From Beroe forskalii (lineage: Eukaryota; Ctenophora; Nuda; Beroida; Beroidae): a DNA stretch of 64,000 nt. Shown one piece after another: positions 13,101-24,540 of this stretch (the stretch's first letter is position 1; each line of letters begins with the position of its first letter). The DNA lies in the NCBI GenBank assembly GCA_011033025.1, contig WFMF01000481.1, forward strand, positions 1-64,000, given 5' to 3'. A program made the position numbers and the translations under genes. Under the pieces are notes generated by a model that was given only the letters and a program-made list of their open reading frames with translations, had not been told where the DNA came from and searched no databases.

Positions 13101-16100
13101 CTGATTGACAATATTAATATTTAAATCAAGAACGTAGGCACTACTATCGTCTATATTCTCCTTATTTAATACTAAACTTTCTGGGTAAATATTTTTAACA
13201 TGTTCTGCAAAAACACCATCAGAATTGATAGATGTTATGTCATCTATCAACCTAAAAGTATTATTCAGACGTCTAGCACTGAAATAGTCAATTTTATAAA
13301 GTTTATCTAAATACCTATACTCATAATAAAATAATGTAAGATTAGCTATGAAAGGACCAGGGTCTATCCCCATAGGTACACCTACAATCTGTCTAAATAT
13401 TTTGTTACCTAAACTGAAGAAAGAATTATCAAGAATAAAATCAATAGCTTCAATCAAAGAATCTGCATTGAATTTAAACGTACCTTCTCTTGGGTTCTTA
13501 ACCCAAGCAAAACCTTTATCATAAACAGAAATATAATTACATTTACTATGCCTAAATGCTAACTTAATCACATCTCTAAGTGCTACTTTGATTTCATCGT
13601 GTTTCAAATTAGTATAAAGAGTAGAAAAGTCATAAGTCTGTATATTACGTGCTCTTTCAGTATTACAATAATTTTCAAAACACTCTATAATAGGTTGGTT
13701 GTTATCTATAATCCAATTTCTTTTAATGCCAGTAACTTTAAATAACATACGAGAGTAACTACAAATTTTAAAATAAACTGCTTTTAAACCTAATGTAAGA
13801 CGTTTTGCTAACGGCTTAATAGTACAGCTAGCATACGATACTACAAACCTCTGAGATAATCTAGGCTTATGAAATTTAGGGTATAACACAATATGTGGCA
13901 ATTTATCAATTAACTTATCTATATTACTACTATTAAGATTAAACTTATCATTCATAAAAGTCTTTTGTTTTCAAACAAATATCTGAAATATCAGAGTCAG
14001 AAATATGAGTATAAGAAACTGAGTTATTCATACATTCATTCAAAATAGTCTCTAAATAATACTTCTTACAAATAATAGCAACGTTCTTAGACGCTTTGTC
14101 TACTGTACAAACGATAAAATGTTCATGCAAATAATCTAGTTCAGTTTTCACTGTAGGATTACTAAATACTGAAACCACTTTTCGAGTTCGTTTGTATCGT
14201 CTCTTTAATTCACAAACAACGCTCTCAAGTGACTCCTGAAATTTAGTTTTCCACTCAGAGAAACAGGCCAATGGTAATTTTCCTTCTCGCTCCAATCTTG
14301 AATAAACTTGTCTAAATTATCTAAAATAGTACTTTTAGCGAGATCAAAATCTAAAGAAACTGGTTCTCTATAACTGGGTCCTTTAGTTAATATATTCTTA
14401 AGTAGTTCGCACTTGACTATGTTCATGTCACCAGTAACTACGTGGTCACAGTCGGCATGGACAAACTCAGAGTGCTGGCTACATTTACAACTATAATCAT
14501 TAATAGAATTAAAATTACTTACAGAATCATTATAATTGAATATTTTACGGGAAATATTATTGGTATTGCTAAAAACAACTGACGGTTTCATGATATTAAA
14601 CTGTGTAGCGTAACATTTAAGTGTTCTAAAAATTCTTGGTAAATTAATCATATCAATACATTTATTAACAAATTTAATACTAAATGAAATCTTATTTTTA
14701 CTCTTAAATTTATTAGAAGAAATACAGTTGAAAGGTTTAATTTTATACATTAAAAGATCAGAAATAATAAAATGAATTTGCCTACGTAGAATATCGTTAC
14801 GTGAACTATAATTAACAAAAACTTTATCTAAATAAGACTTACGTACTAATTTAAGAGTGCTCCTATTAAGTGGGAAGAGAATTTTCTTTACATTACTAAT
14901 ATATGAAGTATGAAAAGGTGAATCTACTAATTGAATAAGTTTATCTACAATGTCATCAATATTATCAGACTTGCTGTTACCCTTACCCCAAGATCTCCTC
15001 CGTGTTCCCCTATATGAAATGAATTTTGCGAACTCCGAGTTATAAATCCCTTTGTTCTCCAAACTATCAATCCTATCATTACACCCAAAAGGATATTGCG
15101 TGTGTAATTTTCTTATCCAATTGTCCTCTAAACCCTTCCTTAATGCTGTTACAGTTGGGTCAATGTCAGTCAATCCAGATTTCTGTAGTTTCCCATCAAC
15201 TAAACGGCCGGAACCAGGTAGTTTCTGAATGACAAAAATCCTGAACTTAGTGCAGTACCCATCTGAACAAGCATAGTGTTGCCTAAGTCTGAAATTACCT
15301 TTAGCCTTAGTCCCTGGGTTGGCAGTTGACCTGTGCTCACTCATTCGCGTACTCAGCTCTCGGGCAGTCTCACCAACATACTGACTCTGGCATCTGTTCG
15401 TGGTCGACAAAAATTTAATAATTACGCCGCGAAAGCGACGAATGTTAATTCTCATTTTAAAATATGTAATTTGTTGATGACGGAAAAGAGCCACACACGA
15501 TATACCGACATGTCAATGAATCATTTCCAACTCAAACGATACTAGAATTATCATATCTCTTTAATGAGTCGATTTGTTTGAAAACAGAGCTGAGCGCATG
15601 ATTGAGACTTTTGAGTGTATGTTTGCGTATGTGTGTGAATGAGTGTGTTTTCATATACGTATGATAACCACAGCATGACCTCTATTGTTCTTACGATAGT
15701 ATGTCGTTATGATTGTGTAGCTCCATATCTCACATGAGAGGGGGGGTATGTTGGGTAACACAGAGGACCTTGGACCGCATTAAACTGCGTGTACACACAG
15801 CTGGATCTGTACATGCTTGTGTGTTATGGGATCTTTGTTTCGCAGTTTTCTGTTCAATCCTGTTTCCTACTTTCCTGTTTCATCAGAAAGTCGTTATTAT
15901 ATCTGATTTAAATGTTAAAATGTTATGATTATTAAATTCAGTTGATCATGCCATATGTACCTCATACATTTTCAGAGATCAAGATAAGATCCTACGTTGC
16001 TTGGAAAGAGACCTGCCCCACGTTGCCTCTGATATTATCTACAGTTTCTACACAGACAGACGCAAATTCTTGTCCAGCATATTCCGCTTATGTTTAGGTG

Positions 16101-19100
16101 AATTTTACTTTTTTTGTAAATTGAGCTGCTGTTGGCCGCTAGTCATTACAAATCGATGACGTGATCCAAATCTGATATGACTGCGGTCGCATTTGGATCA
16201 TATTGGATTTTTCGTGTTAATAATTTTTCGTCGATTCACACGAAAACTGAACGAAATAAGTTGTGATTTCCGTGAGAAGTGTTGATTTTCGAATATATTA
16301 ATCACTGAAGAATCTCATCAAAAATGCGGTCGTTTACAATTCTCACTATCTCAGATAAGAAGATATTCGGTGCCCTATCAGAGGAGGATCAGGTCAGATG
16401 TCTAGAACTCTACTACTCTGACAACTACGGCTTGGATGTGTCCGGGGCACTGATGCTGTCCCGTCTGGGACAGTCTGTGCGTTCTACTACCGTACGAAAC
16501 AAGTTCTACTCTGTTCTACTCGCATTGTAAGTTCTACGGGAGGGGGGGGGTTGGGGTTTGGTTCTACTACCGTACGGAACAAGTCCTACTCTGTTCTACT
16601 CGCATTGTAAGTTATACGGGGGGGGGGGGGTTTCGTTCTAATACCGTACGAAACAAGTTCTACTCTGTCCTACTCGCATTGTAAGTTCTACGGGGGGACA
16701 AGTTACTCGGGGGGGGTCTGGTTTGTACAGAACCAGGTTCTACTCTATTTTCATTGTAAGCTTGGGTGGGGGGGGCTCGCTCAGAACCAGGTCGGATAAT
16801 GTCAAAAAGTGACAAAACGGGGTGTGGTTTTTTTGGATTAATTCTTAAAATTTATCTTTGAAATTTAAGCACAATTGTATTTTGAAACTTGGCACTCGTT
16901 CTAGCCTTGGAATCATCAGAATATATTAAATGCTAATATTACAATAGGTACGCAGTACTCGTAGTATATTTAATTTCGTATAATAGCATATTATGCACTT
17001 TGCACGTTGTGCTGTAATAATAATAGTCTAGCACTGAGAAATTAGAAATATTGGTTAATCTCCAGCAAAATAATGTGTATATTATCAGATCAAGTTCTTT
17101 TCTTGTATATACATTTGAACTATATTAAAAACAGCGTGTTTTTGCCTGAATGTATCGTTTTTCTTCCCAACTTGTGATCTGACTTGGCAGCATCCCGTGA
17201 TGTACTCTAACCACATGTTGTGTGAAAGAGCAGGCTCGCCATCTGGATCACACCATGGTCTGATTATTGAGCTATTATTGTAACGTGGTTAGAACGAAAC
17301 TCCGGCGGCTGCCGTCGCCTGGACGTGGCGCTGGGAATAACGCTGGAAATATATTCGTCTGAGAGTGGATGCGAGAACAGGGCTGTCACGCTGCACTGAT
17401 TTCCCCCCGTGTTTCCAGGAATTACTCAACCAAAACCACTTCTTCTTGTATGAAATGTGCAGTGTTCTGCGTCATGAGTTCGCCATTCTAAACCCTGATA
17501 ATGACGTCACTTTGCCTTCTATATTACGGAGTGTGTACACTATTTCGTGTGTGTGGCAGTGGTGTAAGATGGGAACTTGAGCCACGTGCTTTCTAGAGGC
17601 AGGGGAACACAATACCAGCTTACCGGTGAGGTGTTATAGGGACCTTATTGTATTGATATTATTTGAATACGTTGTCGAAAAGAAAGCAAGTCTGATTATG
17701 TATCTTCGCTTCATTGTATATGAAGGTTGAGGAGAGAATGGAGTAAAATAGAAGAATGTGATCAAGCGTAGTACTCTGATTGTATCCCTAAGACCTTGTC
17801 TCTGGCACAAGGTCCACATGTGTAATTGGGCAGTGTTCTGTAGCTCTGTGCTTTGTATATATTGTCTTATAGTATTTAAAACATGTCCTGCCAGGCACGC
17901 CGTGCGGTCTGGTGCCGCTAAGTTTCTCATAATGAGTTGAATCTCATCGGCGCTGTTGCTGCTGCTGGCAAACATTTGTATCGCTAAATATTCTTAAATT
18001 GTCTCTTGAGTTTTTGTTGGAAATATGTCAATGTATATTTATTCAATATTCTCTCACCAGGTATCACGAAGATAGGATCCGATCTGGTGATTATATTTCA
18101 GTTCTGCTGTCACAAGTGAGTAATTGTATAAAACTGTCCACTGTCCAGTTTTGTTCTTCAAATTTAACTCCATAATTCAGACTGCATTTAAATTCCACAG
18201 ATCCATACTCTTTTCGGCTTTTCCACATTTTTGGCAAAAGACACCCTGAAATGTATAAACAGTATTTACTAAGTATGCCGGAGTATGCACACATTCGAAT
18301 ATTTCTATTCCGTTTTTATCAGAACCGTTTGTCACTTCCAACCTTCGTAATAAAGTGTAGACACACAGTCGCACACATTCGCTCAAACATTCACACAAAC
18401 AGACACTCGGGCACTTCGCTCCGTCCGTGCTCACATTTGCAGTAATTATTACATTCTCCCAAATCCAAATTTGCCCGACACAAAATTCGTACGATCAAAT
18501 TACTGCGGAATCTAATAAAAATCGTTGCAGTAAACGTGTTGTGTGTGTGTGTGTGTGTGGTTACAACAGGGTTGTGTGTGTTCTGTATGGTTACAACATC
18601 TCACCGGGCAGATCATTAAATGATCGCTGGATCATGGATGAGAAGGCTCGGTAGTGTCATCATCGTATTATTACATAGTGCCATCTTCATTGGTGCCATC
18701 ATTACCATAGTGTCATCTTCATTTGTGCCATCATTGTCATAGTGTCATCATATTAGAATGTCATCACCGACCTTCATTATCATGATCAGCATCAGTCTGA
18801 ACCTTTACCGTGTTGTTTGGTGGTGTAAGTCATTATTTCACCAAAGTAGCGACTTATTGTGTTTCATAATTCATTGTCTTTAGATATGAGTCGATAAAGT
18901 AATTCAAAGGAATAACAATAAAGATCCCCTTGGCCCTTTATATTGTTAAATTCACATCCGATAACCGCGGAGTATAATTGTCCCGTGTATTGCTCTGTGG
19001 ATTATTGCTCTGTGGAGCAATTCTCTGTGGAGTATTGCTCTGTGGAGTATTGCTCTGTGGAATAGTGCTCTGTGGAGTATTGCTCTGTGGAATATTGCTC

Positions 19101-21082
19101 TGTGGAATATTGCTCTGTGAAATATTGCTCTGTGGAATATTGCTCTGTGGAATATTGCTCTGTGGAATATTGCTCTGTGGAATATTGCTCTGTGGAATAT
19201 TGCTCTGTGGAGTATTGCTCTGTGGAATATTGCTCTGTGGAGTATTGCTCTGTGGAATATTGCTCTGTGGAGTATTGCTCTGTGGAGTATTGCTCTGTGG
19301 AATATTGCTCTGTGGAATATTGCTCTGTGGATTATTGCTCTGTTATTGCTCTGTGGAATATTGCTCTGTGGATTATACCTGTGGAGTATTGCTATGTGGA
19401 ATATTGCTCTGTGGAATATTGCTCTGTGGAGTATTGCTCTGTGGAGTATTGCTCTGTGAAATATTGCACTGTGGAATATACCAATATAATTTTATTCTCG
19501 TTGAGCAACAGCACAGGCATCCCTTAGGGAATATATCGTATTGTACACAACATACGAAACTCGTATTTATTACGCATAAAATTTGTTATGTGTATCATAT
19601 ATAATATATACTGACCATATTATTATTATTGTGTCTATATGCAATAATAATTCACTGCCTCGTATCTTGGAATATCGTATGTACTCTTAAATATTATATT
19701 TTATGCGCGCATAATATTTGCATACATGCCAAGTGCGATTTTAGGAGAACTGCATAAATATCATGTTTCGCTACAATATCAATTGTGAAAAATAGAAATT
19801 TCATATTTTTATAGATCATATAGATTTCATATTTTCACTCTCGAGAATCCGGTGCTGTTTTCCCCAGCTTCCCTTTCCATTTCAACTTAATTGCGCAGCC
19901 CTCCTAAAAGCTGAAGAGCATCTTTTCGACTTAAATTGAATCCCGTTCACCTCAATCGAACTGTAAACACCATAGAGTGTGCGTTAGATCTACACAATGG
20001 GCGTGTATAATATATTGTCAACTATTGTCCACACCATTTTAATTTTATACTTTCAATCTAGAGATATACATTACATTTGGCAATTGCACACTTGGTTCTG
20101 TGTTCAATGAGGCGTGACTCTGCCGAATGACAACAAAGTGACACTTTACCTCTCCCATACCTGGAGCATATATATTGATTTGATTGAATGAGGACCCTGG
20201 ATGTGCCTCCGGGTCTCCCGCGGCAATTTCTCTTACACATTAGGTCAATAAATATTTATTTATAACAGTAGTGGGTAATGTAGATCATGCTTTCGTCTGC
20301 TACACAGTATAGTAGTATACAGGCTACAGCATCTCCCATCATATGAGACAGATTCTGATGTTCGATTTCGTATGATTTCTGATATTTACAACAAGGAACT
20401 ATAAATCAGTATTAAAGCTATATTCACCCCTTTTTGCAGGCAAATAGAGACGAAGAAGAAGACTCCACGACCCCTGACCTTGAGTTTATAACCTCTTTCT
20501 GTTCTGACCTCCTCCGTAACTTTGCCCCTTTACCCCTGGCCCTGAAACAGAACCTCTTCTCGCTGTGCGCTGGTCGGGTTACCGAGCAGCTCTACGCTGG
20601 ACTATCTGACTTTTCTCTGACAGCATATCTCATGCTGCTCAGGGCATTCCATGCTATGAACAGGGAGGGGTGGAAGACAGATGAAGACGGTGAAATGTTG
20701 AAGGAAGGATCGTCAACTGAAGTGCCGGTTTTGGAGTTATCGGAGGAAATTGGCGTGAAGTTATCCAAGATTATCTGCAGTTTGGTATTCCATGCCGATT
20801 CCATGACAGATTGGGGTTCAGATGTAGTGAAACTGGCTGTCAAGTTGTCCATCGAACAGCCCTACATCTTTTGATTACGTCACTACAAAGATGAACCTGG
20901 AAAATAAATCCATAGAAATTCTGTTGTGGTACCTCAAGGTTGCTCTGAGCAGTGGCAGGAAAGATGAGAGGTTCAGAAGGGGCGTTTCAGTGCTGTGGAG
21001 ATTCCTTGAAAGTCGGATTACAGAGTTTCAGAAGAAAGAAGTCACTTACAGACTGAAAATCGCCGGGATTTCTTCCGACTAG
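6455..21082 (+). CDS. TEX10: TEX10-like (IPI1 family) ribosome-biogenesis protein, multi-exon
   Basis: TEX10 (yeast Ipi1) is the nucleolar scaffold of the Rix1/PELP1-TEX10-WDR18 complex in 60S maturation. The first coding exon has the family's lysine-rich start (KKVKVGKK) and a helical repeat, with IQDPEDNVRQVA and FITQLSSAMLHINKGVQ as the best matches to vertebrate TEX10. Further exons were placed by acceptor/donor sites and phase: 9451-9639, 10237-10338, 10535-10785, 15976-16097, 16355-16526, 17419-17561, 18061-18115 and 20440-21082. Phases agree from 9451 to 16526 and from 17419 to the end. They do not yet agree at 7139/7293 or 16526/17419, so an exon is missing or a donor is misplaced there. 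A one-base frame break occurs at the T run 20869-20873. Assigning the later exons to TEX10 is inference from order and weak similarity. Confidence 0.6.
7293..7437 (+). CDS. TEX10-like, candidate second exon
   Basis: The segment reads ...SFDNDPFSSLLLKCFERI... and ends in phase 0 before GTGAGT (7438), which fits the phase-0 start of the exon at 9451. The start is uncertain: acceptor TTGGCAG (7292) or TTTTAAAAG (7313) both give a phase that does not match the 7139 donor. Confidence 0.4.
8590..8945. repeat. about 160-bp intronic tandem repeat, 2.3 copies
   Basis: The blocks share GCCCCCAGACCTCTGCTTG (or GACCCCTGCTTG), then a GTCATT...AAATTC stretch and AGAGTAAGGGTAA-like sequence. The third copy is truncated after GACCCCTGCTTGG. 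Confidence 0.75.
9451..9639 (+). CDS. TEX10: TEX10-like, internal exon
   Basis: A strong acceptor (TTTCTTTCCTGCAG) precedes 63 codons beginning VYSHVDAGVLKTC and ending at CTT before GTTAGT. It enters and leaves in phase 0, matching the next exon. The helical content with LVELLQLIRHC is consistent with the TEX10 solenoid. Confidence 0.6.
10237..10338 (+). CDS. TEX10: TEX10-like, internal exon
   Basis: Acceptor CCCTGTTTCAG and donor TTACAG|GTATTC enclose exactly 34 codons (LWSLNLRIARYLVS...), phase 0 at both ends. Confidence 0.6.
10535..10785 (+). CDS. TEX10: TEX10-like, internal exon with poly-serine run
   Basis: Acceptor GCACGCCCAG gives phase 0 from the previous exon, and donor CCGC|GTAAGT leaves two bases that join the next exon as Ala. 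ALSLLSSIPDLHPDTIREL resembles the conserved FLPSLPADLLSRL region of vertebrate TEX10. A (TCC)n tract (about 10628-10688) encodes a serine-rich insertion that looks like a recent microsatellite expansion. An alternative start near 10503 has the wrong phase. Confidence 0.6.
10800..11080. repeat. CA-rich low-complexity intronic tract
   Basis: Many CACACA and ATACACA runs occur within the intron after the exon ending at 10785. No coding signal is seen. Confidence 0.6.
11188..11234. repeat. palindromic hairpin (GGGAGACATCATGTCTCCC)
   Basis: AAGGGAGACATCATGTCTCC is followed two bases after its CCTT end by AAGGGAGACATGATGTCTC. Each arm is itself nearly self-complementary, so the DNA can form one long or two shorter hairpins. 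Confidence 0.6.
12818..15494 (-). mobile_element. Naiad-type Penelope-like retroelement, frameshifted
   Basis: Reading from 15494 downward, the first frame (429 codons) carries QYVGET near residue 40 with a following R..EHR, the second half of a GIY-YIG nuclease core. It then has a C-x-C...C cluster starting near residue 336 (DYSCKCSQH, VVTGDMN, KGPSYREP). The next frames hold reverse transcriptase motifs YDFSTLYTNL, GVPMGIDPGPF and RLIDDI, with the catalytic aspartates present, and a thumb-like region to about 12830. The nuclease is N-terminal to the RT, the order reported for Naiad/Chlamys Penelope-like elements; canonical Penelope elements have it C-terminal. The frame shifts near 14200-14290, 13950 and 13030, so this copy is probably dead. 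It lies antisense in an intron of the TEX10-like gene. Confidence 0.8.
15976..16097 (+). CDS. TEX10: TEX10-like, internal exon
   Basis: Acceptor ACATTTTCAG and donor TTTAG|GTGAAT. One base completes the Ala codon from 10785 and one base is left to form Asp with the exon at 16355. It reads DQDKILRCLERDLPHVASD... and continues the helical repeat after the Penelope-containing intron. Confidence 0.6.
16355..16526 (+). CDS. TEX10: TEX10-like, internal exon with duplicated donor end
   Basis: Acceptor CTCACTATCTCAG gives phase agreement with 16097. It reads KKIFGALSEEDQVRCLELYY... and ends at CGCATT before GTAAGT. The last about 50 bases and the donor are repeated in the intron that follows. This donor leaves two bases, which do not fit the phase-0 exon at 17419. 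A weaker donor at 16477 (GTGCGT) would fit. Confidence 0.55.
16480..16790 (+). repeat. tandem copies of exon end plus 5' splice site and G-run
   Basis: Three copies of a 60-100 bp unit each contain TACCGTACG, AAACAAGTTCTACTCTG (with small changes), CTACTCGCATTGTAAGT and a run of 9-12 G. A fourth, degenerate copy ends TTTTCATTGTAAGC. Only the first copy is joined to an open exon upstream. Confidence 0.8.
17419..17561 (+). CDS. TEX10-like, internal exon
   Basis: Acceptor CCCCGTGTTTCCAG precedes ELLNQNHFFLYEMCSVLRH... in phase 0. A donor at 17562 (GTGTAA) leaves TG, which makes Trp with the next exon. The stronger-looking GTAAGA at 17564 breaks the phase. Confidence 0.5.
18061..18115 (+). CDS. 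TEX10-like, 55-bp exon
   Basis: A strong acceptor (TATTCTCTCACCAG) and donor (CACAA|GTGAGT) enclose an open 55 bp reading YHEDRIRSGDYISVLLSQ. It enters after two bases and leaves in phase 0, exactly as needed between 17561 and 20440. Confidence 0.5.
18660..18775. repeat. short tandem repeat of GTGCCATCATT-like units
   Basis: Units resembling CATAGTGTCATCTTCATT(G/T)GTGCCATCATT recur about three times in the intron. Confidence 0.5.
18984..19482. repeat. 15-bp minisatellite (TTGCTCTGTGGAATA)
   Basis: About 30 copies of a 15-bp unit vary mainly at GAATAT/GAGTAT/GATTAT. Because 15 is a multiple of three, two plus-strand frames stay open (208 and 151 codons) as pure five-residue repeats. They have no upstream coding context, so I read this as an intronic minisatellite. 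Confidence 0.9.
20440..21082 (+). CDS. TEX10-like, last coding exon with one-base frame break
   Basis: Acceptor CCCCTTTTTGCAG opens phase 0 with ANRDEEEDSTTPDLEF. The frame stops at 20872-20874 right after CTTTTGA. In the next frame DYVTTKMNLENKSIE continues without a stop to ISSD and TAG (21080-21082), so one base too many in the T run would explain the break. The segment is rich in helices and keeps family-like spacing. The alternative is a true stop at 20874. Confidence 0.55.
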
Positions 21083-21563
21083 AACTTATTTTACTGAATT
21101 TATTTTTTTTCATTTCAATGAAGCGGGTATTTATTATTTAAAATCTTTTAACGCATTTTCAATGTAATATTTTAATCCTTTGAAAAACGTTTCCTTCAAA
21201 AAATCAAAATCTATTTCAATTTTCACGCTTATCGTCTCCACACACAAACGCAACTTTTCTACCGAATCTTTTGAAAGCTCGCAATTGCGGTCGAGAACGA
21301 GATTTTTCGTATTCTTCAATTGTTGTTGGTTGCGACCCAGCTAACAAATGAAACTAAGTTCCCTGGAAACAAACGTAAATGTAGATCTCATGAAAATAAT
21401 TCATAGAATTTTAAAATATAAAGTTAGTATTCTTGTAGAAAATTTAAAGCGTCGCCAGATCTCGCATTTAGGTCCTTGAAATTATGAATTGTCGATTATG
21501 AACTCAATTTCCTACCACGTGATTTAGCGAATCATTTGCCTGGTCACATACACAATTGCTAGG

Positions 21564-22439
21564 ATGGGTGTAGTCAAGGCAACCGGACATGCATTGCCTC
21601 CTGAGACCTTCCCAGCAGCCTGGCATGGAGACTTCACCTTCATCCAGGCGGCTGATTGTCAGTTCGGCATGGAGTGGACTATCCCCTACTTTGAGGATGG
21701 AGAGACCCTTGACAAGCTGTATGCAGAGAAGTGTGTCTGGGAGTATGAGGAGAAGTGGAGCAGAGCCTTTGTGAAGCAGATCAACAGCATGGCAGAGAAG
21801 CCCCTGTTCGCTGTCATGTGTGGGGATATGCTGGATGCGTTCCCTGATCGCTTCCCAGAGGTAAGGGATGCTCAGAAAGCCTCCTTCGACGGGATCATGT
21901 CCCAACTGGACATTCCCCTGGTGTGTGTTTGTGGTAACCACGATGTTGGCAACTCCCCAACTCCGCAAACAGTCGACAGGTACAGGTCCGAGTTCGGGGA
22001 TGACTGGTTCAGCTTTGTGTGTGGAGATGTGCTCTTCCTGGTCCTCAACTCTCAGTACTACGAGGATGATACCCATGTGAGGGAGATGTCACGTGATCAG
22101 GACTCCTGGCTGACGGCACAACTATCCCTTACTCCTTCCTACAAACACACCGTGGTCTTCCAGCACATCCCCTGGTTCCTCAGGTCTCCAGATGAGGAGA
22201 AGGAGTATTTCAACATCTGTCAGCCCCTCCGTGAAAACATGCTGAACAAACTGCATAGTGCTGGAGTTCGTAAGATCTTCACAGGACATTATCACCGGAA
22301 TGCCGGAGGGTGGTATAAGGATATGGAGCTGGTCGTGACCTCTGCTGTCGGGCCTCCACTTGGGGATGGAAATGGTTACAGAGTGGTGAAGGTGACGGAA
22401 TGTGATATTTCTCATCAATATGTTAATATTGAATTATAG
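21564..22439 (+). CDS. CPPED1: CPPED1-like calcineurin-type phosphatase
   Basis: This is a 291-residue metallophosphatase. Metal-binding motifs appear in order: D31-x-Q33, GD (87-88), GNHD (124-127), FQHIPW around H201, and GHYHRN (241-246). The Gln in the first motif, FVCGDVLFLVLNSQYYE and GHYHRNAGG match CPPED1 (CSTP1), a cytosolic Ser/Thr phosphatase that in mammals dephosphorylates AKT1. Length is close to the human 314. The ORF is complete in one exon, unlike the intron-rich neighbour. It starts about 480 bp after the TEX10-like gene on the same strand. Confidence 0.9.
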   Translation: MGVVKATGHALPPETFPAAWHGDFTFIQAADCQFGMEWTIPYFEDGETLDKLYAEKCVWEYEEKWSRAFVKQINSMAEKPLFAVMCGDMLDAFPDRFPEVRDAQKASFDGIMSQLDIPLVCVCGNHDVGNSPTPQTVDRYRSEFGDDWFSFVCGDVLFLVLNSQYYEDDTHVREMSRDQDSWLTAQLSLTPSYKHTVVFQHIPWFLRSPDEEKEYFNICQPLRENMLNKLHSAGVRKIFTGHYHRNAGGWYKDMELVVTSAVGPPLGDGNGYRVVKVTECDISHQYVNIEL

Positions 22440-24540
22440 ATGCGAAATTATTCATGTTTCAATTATAATATGGTGTACCGTGATGGGATTTGCGAGTAGA
22501 GGGAATCGAATTGTACTGTGATGTGAATAGAAATCGTCTTTTGTTACCACCCCAGCCTCGCCCAATTCCCCGGTTTCCCTCCCTCTCTGACCCTTTGTTC
22601 TGGGTGTTTTCATTGCTGCGATGGTCTCCGGACGTTTTGTATTACAATATGGATCATTACAACCCTAGGATGTGGAAAACTCGTAAACACGTACCCTTTC
22701 CTTTGTCATTAGCTCCATGTTTTCATGTTAAATCCCTCCAGAAAATGTCTGTAGAAAATATCGAGTAAAAAGGACGTTATTTATTGAGGATTTTCTTTGC
22801 CTCCGTGTATGTCTATCGCTAAATGCAGGAACCAAGCATTGTTTAGACTTATACTGAGTTTTTTATACATGGATTCTTTCCCATTACGACTATGTATGAA
22901 TTCTTAGCTCTCAAGTGCTGATTCAATGGTTTTACTAAATGCTGATCAAACATGAAACAATGACATAGCAGAGTTCCAATGTACCTGCCAAAGGAAGGCT
23001 TAGATCTACCTACGACAACTCTTTAGAGTATCCGGGAATGTAGGGTAAAACCTGTCCTTCCCTCCAGTGAATGTAACCTGATCCTAAACATGAGCTGCGA
23101 GCAGTTACTTAAAATCAGACTGCAATTACAACCCACCGTTTCCTACGTAAATCAGGCTTGTTTCACCTGAATATGCAGTTTATATATATGGGCTAATAAT
23201 CCCCCCGGGTAGACTGTAGACTGCCAGACCTCTCCCTCCTTCCCTCCCTCCCTCCCGCTGCACACAGTGAACCATGTACACAGCCGGAGATTTCGTTAAT
23301 ATATATATATAGCAGTGAAATAATCCCTCGCCCGGGGAGACCTCCGCGGTACTGTGCAGTTACAGCTAAGGAGCATCCGTGAACTAGTGACATATCTAAC
23401 AGAGAGTCCATTCTCAGTGTGTGTGTTTGTCTGTGTGACACTGTGTGACGTGTGTGTTTATGTCATCGACATTCAATGTGTACTGGATCACTGTTCAGTG
23501 GTCAAGACTAATGTAATGAGTCAATGACCACGTATTGTACAGCTGCGTACATGGCCAATGTACTCATGTTCCACCATGTCCAATGCCCATGTACTACAGT
23601 ACACACGCACATTGTACACACTACAGTTCAGCTTCAATAGCGTTTCCACCACCAATGTGCTAGCACTCGACCTTCAACTATACTAATAATATTAACGTAC
23701 AACATGTTGTACGAGAGAGAACGCCAGACTCCCTCAATTTTCGTAGACTTTCTGGGTTAATAAGGTCATTAATACCACAGTCAAGCTGGTTAACAGCATT
23801 TAGTCCAGGCAGTATACTATAAAATATAATATATATCACTGCCACGGTACTTCACTCCAAGCTCCGGAATACTTACATCACCGAACACGCCATCTTCCGA
23901 GGTGTACTACACAGTGTATATTTGTCAGATATAGCATGAGATGTGTTATATTATACACTGTAGATGTGGAAAGATGTGTAGCCTTCACGCGAGCTGAGCG
24001 TGTACACAGACTATCTCTTCTCTCTCTACGAATGTCTTGCTGACTTGTCGTGTGAGGAGTACATCATCTCATGTCTTGGGAAGTTGAACTGGCAGCTTCA
24101 TAATGCATATATCTTACGCCGTCTTTAGTAAAAGAGTTCGCCTCAAATTAGCAAAACTTCCTGCAAATAACTATTCGTAGTTAATGAAGCTGGACTGTTG
24201 TATGCCTTTCTGCCTCGAAATTTGATTTATAACGACATTCGAGTGCAGCCAAACCTGACAGGTGGTACCACCTAAAGAATTTTGACATCTCCCTACCAAT
24301 ACCGATTATCTGCAGTATGCATGTGTGTTAGTGTACAGTACGTCTGTACGTTTGTTCTTGCGTCCTTGCGTACGTTCAGCGTTCTTGGGTGTATAAGTTT
24401 GTTCGTGGACGTGTACAGTATGAGGGTTTTTTCCTTTGCGAGAACGTGCTACAGGTCCAGGAATTTGGGTATGTGGTTTGTTTCTAAAAATGTGCAACAG
24501 GTCTAAAATGAATATAGCTTTTTTGAGAATGAGCAATATA
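22440..24540. other. gene-free interval
   Basis: No coding region is recognised. The interval holds A/T-rich sequence, a CCTCCCT run near 23240 and (TA)n tracts. Confidence 0.4.

Noticed and set aside
18978..19604. Leucine/cysteine-rich 208-codon open frame resembling a membrane protein
   Set aside because: It is the translation of a 15-bp minisatellite; the overlapping frame is equally open.
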